The notes under the pieces are model-generated. The model was not told the origin of the DNA, searched no databases, and saw only the letters and a list, made by a program, of their open reading frames with translations. Shown piece by piece: positions 48,430 to 58,014 of a stretch of DNA of 64,000 nt. This DNA comes from Rhizobium esperanzae (lineage in GTDB: Bacteria; Pseudomonadota; Alphaproteobacteria; Rhizobiales; Rhizobiaceae): positions 56,448 to 120,447 of the forward strand of contig NZ_MXPU01000020.1 in the NCBI RefSeq assembly GCF_002204185.1. The letters run 5' to 3'. Each line of letters starts with the position of its first letter. Position 1 is the first letter of the stretch. Position numbers and translations under genes: made by a program.

Positions 48430-48610
48430 CTCAATCACCCTCTTTCCCCTGGAGAAGTAGGCGTTCGGCTTTTTCGAGGCAAGCGCAAATTAGCGTGTGC
48501 AAAATCCGTTTCCCTTGACGCGGCAATCACATATGCACAAATAGAAAGATGTCGCTTGAAAACGGGGGTATCCCGCTTGGCGAGCTTCAAATCCCGCCGC
48601 GGAGGAATTG

Positions 48611-49657
48611 GTGAATACGAGAGTGGGAACGATAGGTAACGCATCGCCGCTCGCGGCAGATGCACATCCGATGATCGACCCTTTCGGCCGGGCGGTCACC
48701 TATCTGCGCGTCTCCGTTACCGACCGCTGCGATTTCCGCTGCGCCTATTGCATGGCCGAGAACATGACCTTCTTGCCGAAGAAGGATCTGCTGACGCTCG
48801 AAGAGCTGGACCGGCTCTGTTCCGCCTTCGTCGCCAAGGGCGTGAGGAAGATCAGGTTGACCGGCGGCGAGCCGCTGGTGCGCAAGAACATCATGTATCT
48901 GGTGCGCAAGCTCGGCGAAAAGATCGGCGCCGGCCTCGACGAGCTGACGCTGACCACCAATGGCTCACAGCTGTCGCGCCATGCCGAAGAACTCTATGAG
49001 TGCGGCGTGCGCCGCATCAACGTCTCGCTCGATACGCTCGATCCCGACAAGTTCCGCAAGGTCACCCGCTGGGGCGATTTCGCCAAGGTCATGGAAGGCA
49101 TCGACGCGGCGCAGAAGGCCGGCATCAAGATCAAGCTCAACGCCGTGGCGCTCAAGGATTTCAACGACGCCGAGATACCCCATCTCCTGCGCTTCGCCCA
49201 TGGCCGCGGCATGGACCTTACCGTCATCGAGACCATGCCGATGGGCGAGATCGACGAGGACCGCACCGATCAATATCTGCCGCTCTCCGAGCTGCGCGCC
49301 GATCTCGAACGTCAGTTCACGCTAACCGACATAGATTACCAGACCGGCGGCCCGGCGCGTTACGTCAGGGTTACCGAGACCGGCGGCCGCCTCGGCTTCA
49401 TCACGCCGATGACCCATAATTTCTGCGAGAGCTGCAACCGCGTGCGCCTCACCTGCACCGGCACGCTCTATATGTGCCTCGGCCAGAACGACGCCGCCGA
49501 TCTCCGCGCCGCACTCCGCGCCACCGAAGACGACGCCCTCCTCCATGCCGCCATCGACGAGGCCATCACCCGCAAACCGAAAGGCCACGACTTCATCATC
49601 GACCGGACGCATAACAGGCCGGCCGTGGCGCGGCATATGAGCGTCACCGGCGGGTGA
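48611..49657 (+). CDS. moaA: GTP 3',8-cyclase MoaA
   Basis: 348 residues from a GTG at 48611 (GGAGG upstream; a TTG at 48608 is an alternative). The radical-SAM cluster motif is CDFRCAYC (Cys40, 44, 47). The C-terminal cluster is formed by CESCNRVRLTCTG, and the protein ends in the conserved GG (SVTGG), essential in MoaA. It converts GTP in the first step of molybdenum cofactor synthesis. moaC is not nearby. It is divergent from the DUF971 gene. Confidence 0.96.
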   Translation: MNTRVGTIGNASPLAADAHPMIDPFGRAVTYLRVSVTDRCDFRCAYCMAENMTFLPKKDLLTLEELDRLCSAFVAKGVRKIRLTGGEPLVRKNIMYLVRKLGEKIGAGLDELTLTTNGSQLSRHAEELYECGVRRINVSLDTLDPDKFRKVTRWGDFAKVMEGIDAAQKAGIKIKLNAVALKDFNDAEIPHLLRFAHGRGMDLTVIETMPMGEIDEDRTDQYLPLSELRADLERQFTLTDIDYQTGGPARYVRVTETGGRLGFITPMTHNFCESCNRVRLTCTGTLYMCLGQNDAADLRAALRATEDDALLHAAIDEAITRKPKGHDFIIDRTHNRPAVARHMSVTGG

Positions 49658-49841
49658 GGCCCGGTCTGCGCAAAGCGGGGAGCGATCGATCCAGTGATCA
49701 TTGCAGGGGAGCCAACGCCCTGAGCCCAAGCGAAGGGCCGGAGCGCCAAACTCCACAAGTATCCAGAAGTGTCCAGCAACACCTGCGAGAGCCTCACGGC
49801 ACGACGGTCAGCGCCTAGCCACCCGGTGTTGCTCCAACCCA

Positions 49842-50627
49842 TCAGCCAGGCTTACGCGCGCAAATCGCAAACCGCTCCTGCACCATGCGCTCCAGCCCCC
49901 GCAGGAACGGCATCTTGCGCGCCTGCGCCCAGTGGATATCCGCGAGCTTGCGATCGACCACGATATCCGTAAAGCCGGCCTTGCTGAGAAGATCGACCAC
50001 TGCTTCGGCCGGCATCTCCTTGGCGAAGTGCACGCGTGAGCGGATGTTCTGATGGCGCGCCATCATTTCAGGCGACATGTGGCTCGTCGGCGGCTTGCCC
50101 GTAATTTTCGTCCAGAGCTTCTGCAGGCCCTTGACCCACGTCTCCTTGCCCATATTGCCGTCGAGGATCAGCACCTTGCCGCCCGGCTTCAGCACTGAAA
50201 ACCATTCCTTGAAAGCCGAAGCCGGGTCCACCAGCGTCCAGACGAGATGGCGGTTGGTGATGGCGTCGTAGCTGTCCCGCGGCTCCATGGTATTCTCGGC
50301 GTCGCCGGAAACGAAGCGGATATCGGTGCCGCGCTTCTTCGCCTTGGCGCGCGCCTGCGCCAGCATCGCATCCGACCAGTCGAGCCCCGTCACCTTGAAG
50401 CCGGCATCGTTCATCAGATGCGAGATGACGGCCGTGCCGCAGGCGAGATCGAGCGCCGCACGCCCCTGCCCCTCGCCGAGATGCTTTCGGATCAGCCGCT
50501 GCCAGCCCTTCCGCTCCGCTTCGGAGAAGATTTCATGGCCGACGCTCTGGTCGAACGTCGCCGCCCTTTCCGACCAGAAATCGCGGATTTCATCGCGGAT
50601 GGAATAATTTGCATTCATCGAATTCAT
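49842..50627 (-). CDS. Class I SAM-dependent methyltransferase
   Basis: 261 residues. SAM-binding motif I is ALDLACGTAVISHLM; the motif II/III region contains FVSGDAENTMEPRDSYDAI and LKPGGKVLILDGNMG. The substrate is unknown. It is divergent from an iron-siderophore-type ABC operon, and an IRO-like iron box lies between them, so both may respond to iron. It could modify a siderophore or cofactor, but nothing in the sequence proves this. Starts at 50627 or 50618 are equally plausible. Confidence 0.88.
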   Translation of the reverse strand: MNSMNANYSIRDEIRDFWSERAATFDQSVGHEIFSEAERKGWQRLIRKHLGEGQGRAALDLACGTAVISHLMNDAGFKVTGLDWSDAMLAQARAKAKKRGTDIRFVSGDAENTMEPRDSYDAITNRHLVWTLVDPASAFKEWFSVLKPGGKVLILDGNMGKETWVKGLQKLWTKITGKPPTSHMSPEMMARHQNIRSRVHFAKEMPAEAVVDLLSKAGFTDIVVDRKLADIHWAQARKMPFLRGLERMVQERFAICARKPG

Positions 50628-50679
50628 CTCAAGTGCCCCGGCGTCGGATCAGTTTGGAAATGCTCTAAAACATATAACT

Positions 50680-50694
50680 TGATTCACAAAGTCA
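50680..50694. promoter_or_regulatory. Iron-responsive operator (RirA-type IRO box)
   Basis: TGA, nine bases, TCA in an AT-rich setting (TTGATTCACAAAGTCATA). This is the known TGA-N9-TCA pattern bound by RirA in rhizobia. It lies ~50 bases upstream of the substrate-binding protein ATG and ~50 bases upstream of the divergent methyltransferase. Confidence 0.6.
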
Positions 50695-50742
50695 TATTTC
50701 TTATGCCTGCGGACATTATTCAGACGTCAGGGGAATTTCCAG

Positions 50743-51879
50743 ATGAGTTTCGTGAAAATGCTCGCAGTGTCCGCAGCTGCGATTGCCGGTTCGATGCCGC
50801 TTTCGGCCTGGGCGCAGTCCTTCACCATCAAGGATGTCGCCGGCCGCGAAGTGGCCTTCGACAAGCCAGTCGAGCGTGTGATCCTCGGGGAAGGCCGCAT
50901 GCTCTACGCCGTCGCGCCGATCGAGAAGGAAGACCCCTTTGCCAAGATCGTCGGCTGGCGCAACGACCTCTGGGCCACCGACAAGGATGGGTTCAACGCC
51001 TATGTCGAGAGGTTTCCGAAGGGCAAGGACCTGCCCTTCCTCGGCAACTTGACCGACGGCACGCTGCAGACCGAAACGGTCGTCAAGCTGCACCCGGACG
51101 TGCTGCTGCTGCCGATCGGCAACAAGACGGCCGCCGACGAAGTGAAGCTCGAAGAGATGCTGAATGGCATCGGCGTCAAGATCGTCTACATCGATTTCCG
51201 CGAACATATTCTCGCCAACACCGAGCCGAGCCTGAAGATTCTCGGCAAGCTCTTCGGCCATGAGGACCGCGCCGAGGCCGTCGCCAGCTTCTGGAAGGAG
51301 CAGATGGCGCGCGTCACCGACAGGCTAAAGGCCGCCAACCCGCCGAAGCCGAACGTTTTCATGTATCGCGCCGCAGGCCTGGTCGAATGCTGCGGCACCT
51401 TCGGTCCCGATAATTTCGGCCTGATGGTCGATTTGGCCGGCGGCCACAATCTCGGCTCCGATTTCCTGCCGGGTTACACCGGCTCCATCAATGCCGAACA
51501 GGTCGTCGCTTCTAATCCGGAGGTCATCGTCGTCACCGGTTCCAACTGGAGCCAGACCAAGGATGCCAAGGATTTCGTCAATGTCGGCCCGAATGCCGCA
51601 GCCACCCTCGGCGACAGCCGCAAGGCGCTCAACACGCTGATGGAAAACCCGGCCTTCACTGGCTCCAAGGCAGTGGCCGGCGGCAATGTCCATGCGATCT
51701 GGCACCAGTTCTACACCAGCCCCTACCAGTTTGTCGCCGTCCAGCAGCTGGCGAAGTGGTTCCATCCCAACCTGTTTGCCGATCTCGACCCGGACGCCAC
51801 CTTCAAGGAATTCCACGAGAAGTTCCTGCCGGTCGCCTATCAGCCGGGCTATTGGGTCGACGCCAAGGCGGGCAAGTAA
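50743..51879 (+). CDS. Iron-siderophore-type ABC transporter substrate-binding protein
   Basis: 378 residues with a Sec signal (PLSAWAQ before cleavage). It has the FecB/BtuF-like fold signatures TIKDVAGREVAFDKPVERVILGEG and LHPDVLLLPIGN, and a C-terminal lobe with IWHQFYTSPYQFVAVQQLAKW. It captures an iron chelate or haem-like compound in the periplasm. The first gene of an operon with permease and ATPase, it sits downstream of an IRO box, so induction by iron shortage is expected. The exact ligand is unknown. Confidence 0.88.
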   Translation: MSFVKMLAVSAAAIAGSMPLSAWAQSFTIKDVAGREVAFDKPVERVILGEGRMLYAVAPIEKEDPFAKIVGWRNDLWATDKDGFNAYVERFPKGKDLPFLGNLTDGTLQTETVVKLHPDVLLLPIGNKTAADEVKLEEMLNGIGVKIVYIDFREHILANTEPSLKILGKLFGHEDRAEAVASFWKEQMARVTDRLKAANPPKPNVFMYRAAGLVECCGTFGPDNFGLMVDLAGGHNLGSDFLPGYTGSINAEQVVASNPEVIVVTGSNWSQTKDAKDFVNVGPNAAATLGDSRKALNTLMENPAFTGSKAVAGGNVHAIWHQFYTSPYQFVAVQQLAKWFHPNLFADLDPDATFKEFHEKFLPVAYQPGYWVDAKAGK

Positions 51880-51885
51880 TCCGCG

Positions 51886-52956
51886 ATGGCCGAGATCGCC
51901 GCCATATCGATCGAAGCCGAAGCCGGGCGGGAGCGCTACCGCGCCCTCGCCCGGCGCAAGCTGCTGATCCTTTTCGCCATCACAGCAGCACTTTGTCTGT
52001 CCTTCGCCGTTGATCTCGCCTGGGGGCCCGCCCGCTACAGCCTCGCTGAGGTCATCGCCGCCCTCCTCGACCCCTCCTCCGTTTCCGATCAGGTGCGGGC
52101 AGTCGTCTGGAACATCCGCATGCCGGTCGCCGTCATGGCGATCGTCGTCGGCGCCTCGCTCTCCGTCGCCGGGGCGCAAATGCAGACGATCCTCGCCAAT
52201 CCGCTGGCCAGTCCCTTCACGCTCGGCATCTCGGCGGCCGCAAGTTTCGGCGCGGCGTTGGCGATCGTCACCAGCGTTCCGCTTCTGCCCGTCGCAGCCG
52301 GCCTGCTCGTGCCGGTCAATGCCTTCATCATGGCGCTGATCGCCACGCTCTTCATTCATTTCATCTCGCAGGCGCGCGGCGTCTCGGTGCAGACGGTGGT
52401 GCTGCTCGGCATCGCCCTGGTCTTCACCTTCAATGCGCTGCTCGCCTTCCTGCAATATCTCGCCTCCGAACAGGCGCTCTCGGCCGTTGTCTTCTGGACG
52501 ATGGGCAGCCTCACCAAGGCCACCTGGCCGAAGATCTGGGTGACGCTCACCGTTCTGCTGATTGCCCTTCCGCTCTTCGCCCGCAATGCCTGGGCGCTGA
52601 CCGCCATCCGACTCGGCGAGGACAAGGCCGCAAGCTTCGGCGTCAATGTCCGCCGCATCCGGCTGGAAACCATGCTCGTCGTCTCGCTGCTTGCCGCAGT
52701 CCCCGTCAGCTTTGTCGGCACCATCGGTTTCGTCGGCCTCGTTGGTCCCCATATCGCACGCATGATCCTCGGCGAGGATCAGCGCTTCTTCCTGCCGGGC
52801 TCGATTCTCTCGGGCGCGCTGCTGCTGTCACTGACCTCGATCGTCTCGAAGTCGATCATTCCCGGCGTCGTCTTCCCGATCGGCATCATCACCGCGCTGG
52901 TCGGCGTGCCCTTCTTCTTCTCGCTCATCCTCTCGAACAGGAGCCGGTCATGGTAG
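51886..52956 (+). CDS. FecCD-type ABC transporter permease
   Basis: 356 residues with ~10 membrane helices of the BtuC/FecCD family. Landmarks include PVAVMAIVVGASLSVAGAQMQTILANPLASPFTLGISAAASFGA and GTIGFVGLVGPHIARMILGEDQRFFLPGS. It begins 6 bases after the binding-protein gene and its end overlaps the ATPase gene by 7 bases. It probably functions as a homodimer in the inner membrane, importing an iron chelate. Confidence 0.92.
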   Translation: MAEIAAISIEAEAGRERYRALARRKLLILFAITAALCLSFAVDLAWGPARYSLAEVIAALLDPSSVSDQVRAVVWNIRMPVAVMAIVVGASLSVAGAQMQTILANPLASPFTLGISAAASFGAALAIVTSVPLLPVAAGLLVPVNAFIMALIATLFIHFISQARGVSVQTVVLLGIALVFTFNALLAFLQYLASEQALSAVVFWTMGSLTKATWPKIWVTLTVLLIALPLFARNAWALTAIRLGEDKAASFGVNVRRIRLETMLVVSLLAAVPVSFVGTIGFVGLVGPHIARMILGEDQRFFLPGSILSGALLLSLTSIVSKSIIPGVVFPIGIITALVGVPFFFSLILSNRSRSW

Positions 52957-53702
52957 CCCTTCAGTTACAATCGGTCGGCGCCTATCACGGCCGCAAGCTC
53001 TTCGTCGAGAACGTGACGACGCCGGTGATGAAATCGGGTGAGATCATCGCGGTCATCGGCCCAAACGCTGCAGGCAAGTCGACACTGTTCAAACGCATCA
53101 CCGGCCTGCTCAAGGGCCCGGGTGATGTCGTCGTCGAAGGTTCGAAGGCGAAGAACGCCATCAGCTATATGCCGCAGGATACATCAGCAAACGCGGTGCT
53201 GACCGTCTACGAGTCCATCCTGCTCGCCCGTAAACAGGGCCAGTCCTGGGCCGTCGGCGACAGCGACCTACGCTTGATCGACGAGATCATGGCGGCGATC
53301 GATATCACCGCGCTGGCCTTCCGCGATCTCGGCGCCCTCTCCGGCGGCCAGCGCCAGCTCGTCTCGATCGCCCAGGCACTCGTCCGCGAACCCGAAATCA
53401 TGCTGATGGACGAACCCACAAGCGCCCTCGACCTCCACCGCCAGATCGAAGTCCTCGATTTCATGCGCCGTCGGGTCCGCGCCAAAGGCATGCTCGTCCT
53501 GATCGCCATCCACGACCTCAACCAGGCCCTGCGCTTCGCCGACAAGGTGCTGGTCATCGCCAACGGCCGCATGCGCGCCTGCGGAGCGCCAAGAGATGTC
53601 GTTACCGCCGAAATGCTGCGGGAAATCTACAGAGTCGAAGCCCGGGTGGAGAAATGCTCGCTGGACCACGATCATGTGATCGTCGATGGGACGGCGCATT
53701 GA
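52950..53702 (+). CDS. Iron-chelate ABC transporter ATP-binding protein
   Basis: 250 residues. Walker A is GPNAAGKST, the signature is LSGGQRQLVSIAQAL, Walker B is IMLMDEPTSALD and the switch His is in IAIHDLNQ. It belongs to the FecE/FhuC type. The start overlaps the permease gene by 7 bases, so translation is coupled. The SorC-regulator gene converges 21 bases downstream. Confidence 0.93.
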   Translation: MVALQLQSVGAYHGRKLFVENVTTPVMKSGEIIAVIGPNAAGKSTLFKRITGLLKGPGDVVVEGSKAKNAISYMPQDTSANAVLTVYESILLARKQGQSWAVGDSDLRLIDEIMAAIDITALAFRDLGALSGGQRQLVSIAQALVREPEIMLMDEPTSALDLHRQIEVLDFMRRRVRAKGMLVLIAIHDLNQALRFADKVLVIANGRMRACGAPRDVVTAEMLREIYRVEARVEKCSLDHDHVIVDGTAH

Positions 53703-53723
53703 GGCCGGCAAAATCAGCCTGGC

Positions 53724-54674
53724 TCAGTCAATCAGTCGCTGCGCGGTAAACTTGTCGGTCACAAGCATATCGATCACCCCGACGCGGAGCGCGCCGGCAA
53801 TCGCGTCGGTCTTCTTGGCCCCACCGGCAAGGGCAATCACCCGGTCCACCCGCTCCAGATCCTCGAGCGGCAAGCCTATGACGCGGTCGTCCAGCGGCGT
53901 CTTGACCGGCTTGCCGTTCTTATCGAAGAAGCGAAGCGAGATATCGCCGACGGCGCCTGCTTCCGCGAGATCGGAGAGTTCGCGGGAGGAAAAGATGTTG
54001 CCGGAGCGTGCGAGAAGTTCGGACGGTTCAACGGCGCCGATGCCGACGATTGCAAGCGTTATGCTGCCGAAGAGGTCCATCGTCTCACGGACGAACGGGT
54101 CGGCCTGCATCAGAAGCTTTGCTTCCCTTGACGTCGTCACGCCCTGCACGGGGAGCAGTTTCGGCTCGGCCCCGGTCAGCCGTGCAAGCCGCGTGGTCAG
54201 CTGCGTCGCATGCGTCTGCACGGAAGGATCGCCCATGCCTCCAAGGGTCTGGACGACATACTTCGCCTGAGCGCTCTTCTGGGGATGAATGTTCTCGACC
54301 ATCTTGAAAATGGTCTGGCTCCAGCTCGAAACGCCGATGATCTCCCCCGGCGCAAGCGTCACCTCCAGGAGATGAGCCGCTGCCTCTCCGATGCGGGCCA
54401 TGATGGCGCCGTCCCGATCTTCGGTGCATTCGACGACGATCGCCTCCGGCAGACCGTATTTTTCGCGAAGCGCGCCCTCGAGCTCGCTATAGGTTCCGAC
54501 CGGCGGGATCACGCTGGTTCGCACGATATCTTCAGCTTCGGCACGCTTCAGCATGCGCGACACCGTCGCCTGCGACAGGCGAAGGTGCTCTGCGATCTCC
54601 GCCTGCCGCCGTCCCTCTATGTGGTACATCTGGGCGACCCTTGAAATGAGGCGGAGTTCGTTGAGGCGAGTCAT
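53724..54674 (-). CDS. SorC/DeoR-type sugar-binding transcriptional regulator
   Basis: 316 residues. The N-terminal helix-turn-helix (residues ~20-45, RRQAEIAEHLRLSQATVSRMLKRA) is followed by the SorC sugar-binding domain, with IGVSSWSQTIFKMVENI and a C-terminal GGAKKTDAIAGALRVGVIDMLVTD. Such regulators bind a phosphorylated sugar or polyol and control the catabolic operon beside them, as activator or repressor. It is the last gene of the minus-strand set, 21 bases after the kinase gene. A palindrome related to one in the divergent promoter region lies just before its start. Confidence 0.92.
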   Translation of the reverse strand: MTRLNELRLISRVAQMYHIEGRRQAEIAEHLRLSQATVSRMLKRAEAEDIVRTSVIPPVGTYSELEGALREKYGLPEAIVVECTEDRDGAIMARIGEAAAHLLEVTLAPGEIIGVSSWSQTIFKMVENIHPQKSAQAKYVVQTLGGMGDPSVQTHATQLTTRLARLTGAEPKLLPVQGVTTSREAKLLMQADPFVRETMDLFGSITLAIVGIGAVEPSELLARSGNIFSSRELSDLAEAGAVGDISLRFFDKNGKPVKTPLDDRVIGLPLEDLERVDRVIALAGGAKKTDAIAGALRVGVIDMLVTDKFTAQRLID

Positions 54675-54688
54675 CGCTAATCCCAGAA

Positions 54689-54702
54689 TGAATTTTTATT
54701 CA
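54689..54702 (-). promoter_or_regulatory. Palindrome upstream of the SorC-type regulator gene
   Basis: On the minus strand TGAAT, four A, ATTCA. It overlaps the kinase stop codon and ends 15 bases before the regulator ATG. It resembles the GTGAATAATTATTCGC palindrome at 58.15 kb and may be an autoregulatory operator. Confidence 0.45.
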
Positions 54703-56171
54703 CCTTTAGCCTTTGTTTCGCGGGACGTCGAGCGGGCGAGCGCATCATTCCAGGTATCGAGAAGCACCCCACGATCCACCGGTTGCGGCTCGATGGTTTG
54801 CGTGTTTCGCGGCAATGCCGCGACAATTTCGAGATCGCTCCACAAGCCGAGTGACAGCCCCGCCAGATAGGCAGCGCCCAAAGCCGATGCCTCGGGTGCT
54901 TCGCATTGGATCACGGGATGTTCGATAAGGTTCGAGACACACTGCATCAGGAAGCGGTTCTGGCTCGGTCCGCCATCCACATAGAGCGCGCCGAGTTCGC
55001 CGCCGCTCTGCGTCCGCATGGCCGCGATTACGTCATGCACCTGGAAAGCGATGGAATCGGTCACCGACCGGGCCATTTGCGCGCGTGTCGTATTAAAGTT
55101 GATCTGGGAGAACAGGGCGCGGGCATCGGCATTCCAGTAAGGCGCCCCCAGCCCCACGAATGCCGGCACGAAGCCGGGTCCGCCCGGCTCGGCGCTCGCC
55201 GCAAGCTCGACGAGGGCCGCCACATCCGCAAGGCCGAGAATATCGGCCATCCAGGGAAGACTGGCGGCGCAAACGAGAATATTGCCTTCAAACGCGAAAG
55301 TCGGCTTTCCCCCGATACGCCATGCGACTGTGGTCGTGACGCCGTTGCGTGGAGGAATGAATTGCGAAAGCGTCGTCATGACCGAAGAGCCGGTCCCGAA
55401 GGTCACCTTGCCGTCGCCGGGTTCGAATGCCCCATGGCCGAACAGGGCGGCGTGGCTGTCGCCGATCGCGGCCACGATCGGAGTGCCATTCGGTACCCCC
55501 GGCAATCCTTGCGTTCTGCCGAAATCGGCGGAGCTGTCGAGCACCTCGGGCAGCAGCGCGATATCCGCGCCGAATATCTCGCCGAGTTCCTCGCTCCATC
55601 TCTGCTCCCTGAGATCGAACAACTGGCTCCTGGCGGCATTCGAGGCGTCGCAGGCGTGCCGGCGCCCACCCGTCAGGCAGTGGACGAGCCAGCTGTCGAT
55701 CGTGCCGAGCCGCACCGATCGCCCGGCCGGAATACGGTCGAGCAGCCAGCGGAATTTCGAACCCGGAAACATCGGGTCCAATGGCAGGCCGGTGAGCGCC
55801 TGCACCCGGTCAAGACGGCCTTCGGCAATAAGACGTTCGCAATCCTGCGCCGTTCGGCGGCACTGCCAGCTGACCACCGGCCCAAGCGCCTCTCCCGTTT
55901 CGGCGTCCCAGGCGGTGACGGATTCGCGCTGGTTGGAAATGGCCACGGCCTCGATAACAACATCGGAGCCGGCCTTCAGGCAGGCATCGACCGCTTCGCA
56001 GACCGAGGCGTAGAGCCGGCGCGGGTCTTGTTCGACCCAGCCCGGCTTCGGATAGGAGATGCCGACAGGCGCCGATCCTCTGCCGACGATTTCTCCCTTT
56101 TCGGAAACGAGAACTGCCTTTGAATTGGTCGTGCCCTGGTCGATTGCCAGAATTGCCCGCATTGCCCGCAT
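54696..56171 (-). CDS. FGGY-family carbohydrate kinase (glycerol-kinase-like)
   Basis: 491 residues from 56171 (GGGGAGGATAGA before the ATG). The N-terminal phosphate-1 loop is AIDQGTTNSKAV; the adenosine region has ALYVDGGPSQNRFLMQ; the FGGY signature is around ALGAAYLAGLSLGLW. It is nearest by eye to the glycerol-kinase branch (PLDPMFPGSKFRWLLDR), but other FGGY kinases phosphorylate xylulose, ribulose, erythritol or apulose. Position between the SorC regulator and a split transketolase points to a ketose whose phosphate is the transketolase substrate. Confidence 0.9.
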   Translation of the reverse strand: MRAMRAILAIDQGTTNSKAVLVSEKGEIVGRGSAPVGISYPKPGWVEQDPRRLYASVCEAVDACLKAGSDVVIEAVAISNQRESVTAWDAETGEALGPVVSWQCRRTAQDCERLIAEGRLDRVQALTGLPLDPMFPGSKFRWLLDRIPAGRSVRLGTIDSWLVHCLTGGRRHACDASNAARSQLFDLREQRWSEELGEIFGADIALLPEVLDSSADFGRTQGLPGVPNGTPIVAAIGDSHAALFGHGAFEPGDGKVTFGTGSSVMTTLSQFIPPRNGVTTTVAWRIGGKPTFAFEGNILVCAASLPWMADILGLADVAALVELAASAEPGGPGFVPAFVGLGAPYWNADARALFSQINFNTTRAQMARSVTDSIAFQVHDVIAAMRTQSGGELGALYVDGGPSQNRFLMQCVSNLIEHPVIQCEAPEASALGAAYLAGLSLGLWSDLEIVAALPRNTQTIEPQPVDRGVLLDTWNDALARSTSRETKAKGE

Positions 56172-56236
56172 TCTATCCTCCCCGGATCAGGCGACGGCCG
56201 AAACCGCAAAAAACGTTCGGCCAGTCTTGATCCCAG

Positions 56237-57193
56237 TTACTTCCGCTTGATCAGCGCCTGCGCGGCGTCGGCGATTGCGGACGGCGCCATCCCGAATTCG
56301 TCGAGCAGGAACTCTGCCGAACCTGTGGGGGCATAGACGCCGGGAACGCCGAGACGTTTCATCGGCACCGGGGCGTTGTCGACCACCACTTCGGCGACCG
56401 CCGAGCCGAGCCCGCCAAAGATCGAATGCTCTTCGGCTGTGACGATCGCTCCGGTTTCCCTGGCTGCGGCGATGATCGCCTCCTCATCGATGGGACGAAC
56501 CGTCGCAAGGTTGAGCACCCTGGCGCTGACGCCGCGCTCAGCGAGGATTTCGGCAGCCTTCAGAATGCGATGCGTCAAAGTACCGTTGGCGATGAGCGTG
56601 ACGTCGGAACCCTGGCGAAGGAGATTCGCCTTGCCAAGTTCGAATTTATGGCCTTCCGGAAGCAGGTCGGGCACGCCGACCCGTGACAGGCGCAGGAAAC
56701 AGGGCCCGTCATAAGTCGCGGCCCACGCAACCGCAGCGGCGGTTTCGATGCGGTCGCAAGGCGCAATAACCGGAAGATTGGGCAAGACCCGTGTCCAGGC
56801 GAAGTCTTCGATCGAGTGATGGGTCGGACCGAGTTCGCCATAGGCCATGCCGGAGGAGATGCCGACCAGCTTGACGTTGGCATTCGAGTAGGAAATGTCG
56901 GCCTTGATCTGCTCCAGCGACCGCCCCGTCAGAAACGGAGCGGCAGCGCAGACGAACGGAAGACGTCCGCCGTTGGCGAGGCCTGCTCCGACGCCCACCA
57001 TGTTCTGCTCTGCAATTCCGACATTGACGAGGCGTTCGGGAAATTTCGACTTGAAGCCGCCGAGCTTGGAAGAACCGACCGAGTCGTTGCAGACAGCAAC
57101 GATCTTCTCGTTTTCAGTTGCCAGCCGCTCAAGCGTGGTGGCGAATGCGTCGCGGCAATCGTGGAGCTTGGGTGGGTTGATTGGGGCGTTCAT
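56237..57193 (-). CDS. Transketolase, C-terminal subunit (split enzyme)
   Basis: 318 residues covering the pyrimidine-binding and C-terminal domains of transketolase. Signals include RLVNVGIAEQNMVGVGAGLA (catalytic Glu region), the HHSIEDFAWTRVLPN segment and a C-terminal ligand-binding region (VTAEEHSIFGGLGSAVAE). It works with the separately encoded N-terminal subunit, whose stop codon overlaps its ATG by one base (TAATG). Split transketolases of this kind occur in dedicated sugar pathways, such as D-apiose breakdown, and in the window the pair sits with a ketose-type kinase. Confidence 0.92.
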   Translation of the reverse strand: MNAPINPPKLHDCRDAFATTLERLATENEKIVAVCNDSVGSSKLGGFKSKFPERLVNVGIAEQNMVGVGAGLANGGRLPFVCAAAPFLTGRSLEQIKADISYSNANVKLVGISSGMAYGELGPTHHSIEDFAWTRVLPNLPVIAPCDRIETAAAVAWAATYDGPCFLRLSRVGVPDLLPEGHKFELGKANLLRQGSDVTLIANGTLTHRILKAAEILAERGVSARVLNLATVRPIDEEAIIAAARETGAIVTAEEHSIFGGLGSAVAEVVVDNAPVPMKRLGVPGVYAPTGSAEFLLDEFGMAPSAIADAAQALIKRK

Positions 57194-58002
57194 TACAGTG
57201 CCTCCGACAATTCTGCCAATGCGATTTCGTATTGCTCTTTGCTCGGCACCTTATGGTGCCAGTCGACCCGGTCCTGCATGAACGAGATCCCATGGCCCTT
57301 GTTGGTGTGGGCGACGATGCAATGTGGTCTTGTTCCCCGATGTTCGAGAGCAGGAACGATCTCACTCATAGTGTTGCCGTTGATCTCGGTGACTTCCCAA
57401 TCGAAGGCTTCAAGCTTCGGACGAAGCGGCGCGAGATCATTGGTTTCGGCGAGCGCCGCGCCCTGCTGAAACCTGTTGTGATCGATGACCAGCGTCAAGT
57501 TGTCGAGCTTGAATTGAGCTGCCGCCATGATCGCTTCCCAGTTGGAGCCCTCCTGCATCTCACCGTCGCCGGTGACGACGTAGGTGTGAAATTCCGAGCC
57601 CGAGAGCTTGGCGGCTTTCGCCATTCCGACTGCGACCGGGAGACCATGGCCGAGCGGCCCGGTATTCGTCTCGACGCCCGGAACCTTATTGCAATTCGGA
57701 TGCCCGTTCAGCCGCGAATGCGGCTGCAGGAAGGTGGAAATCTCCTCCTCCGGAATGAAGCCGCGTTTTGCCAGAGTCACATACAGGGCGCAGGCCGTAT
57801 GTCCCTTTGAAAGAACGAACCGGTCCCGGTCGGGATGTTTCGGCTGATCCGGCCAGACATTCAGCACACGAAAATAGAGCGCCGTCAAAATGTCGATGAC
57901 CGACATTTCCCCGCCAATATGGCCGGCGCCTGCTTCAAAGACCGCCTGAAGATCGCGCAATCGGATCTCGCGGGCGATGCGCTCAAGTTCTGTCGTATCC
58001 AT
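57193..58002 (-). CDS. Transketolase, N-terminal subunit (split enzyme)
   Basis: 269 residues from the ATG at 58002 (GAGGAATCG just upstream); a start at 58029 lacks this. It is the thiamine-diphosphate-binding domain: AGAGHIGGEMSVIDILTALY, LSKGHTACALY, GPLGHGLPVAVGMA and the ThDP motif GDGEMQEGSNWEA with LTLVIDHNRFQ. It heads the minus-strand operon. A long inverted repeat lies directly upstream of its start, suggesting local control. Confidence 0.93.
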   Translation of the reverse strand: MDTTELERIAREIRLRDLQAVFEAGAGHIGGEMSVIDILTALYFRVLNVWPDQPKHPDRDRFVLSKGHTACALYVTLAKRGFIPEEEISTFLQPHSRLNGHPNCNKVPGVETNTGPLGHGLPVAVGMAKAAKLSGSEFHTYVVTGDGEMQEGSNWEAIMAAAQFKLDNLTLVIDHNRFQQGAALAETNDLAPLRPKLEAFDWEVTEINGNTMSEIVPALEHRGTRPHCIVAHTNKGHGISFMQDRVDWHHKVPSKEQYEIALAELSEAL

Positions 58003-58014
58003 CGATTCCTCGTG

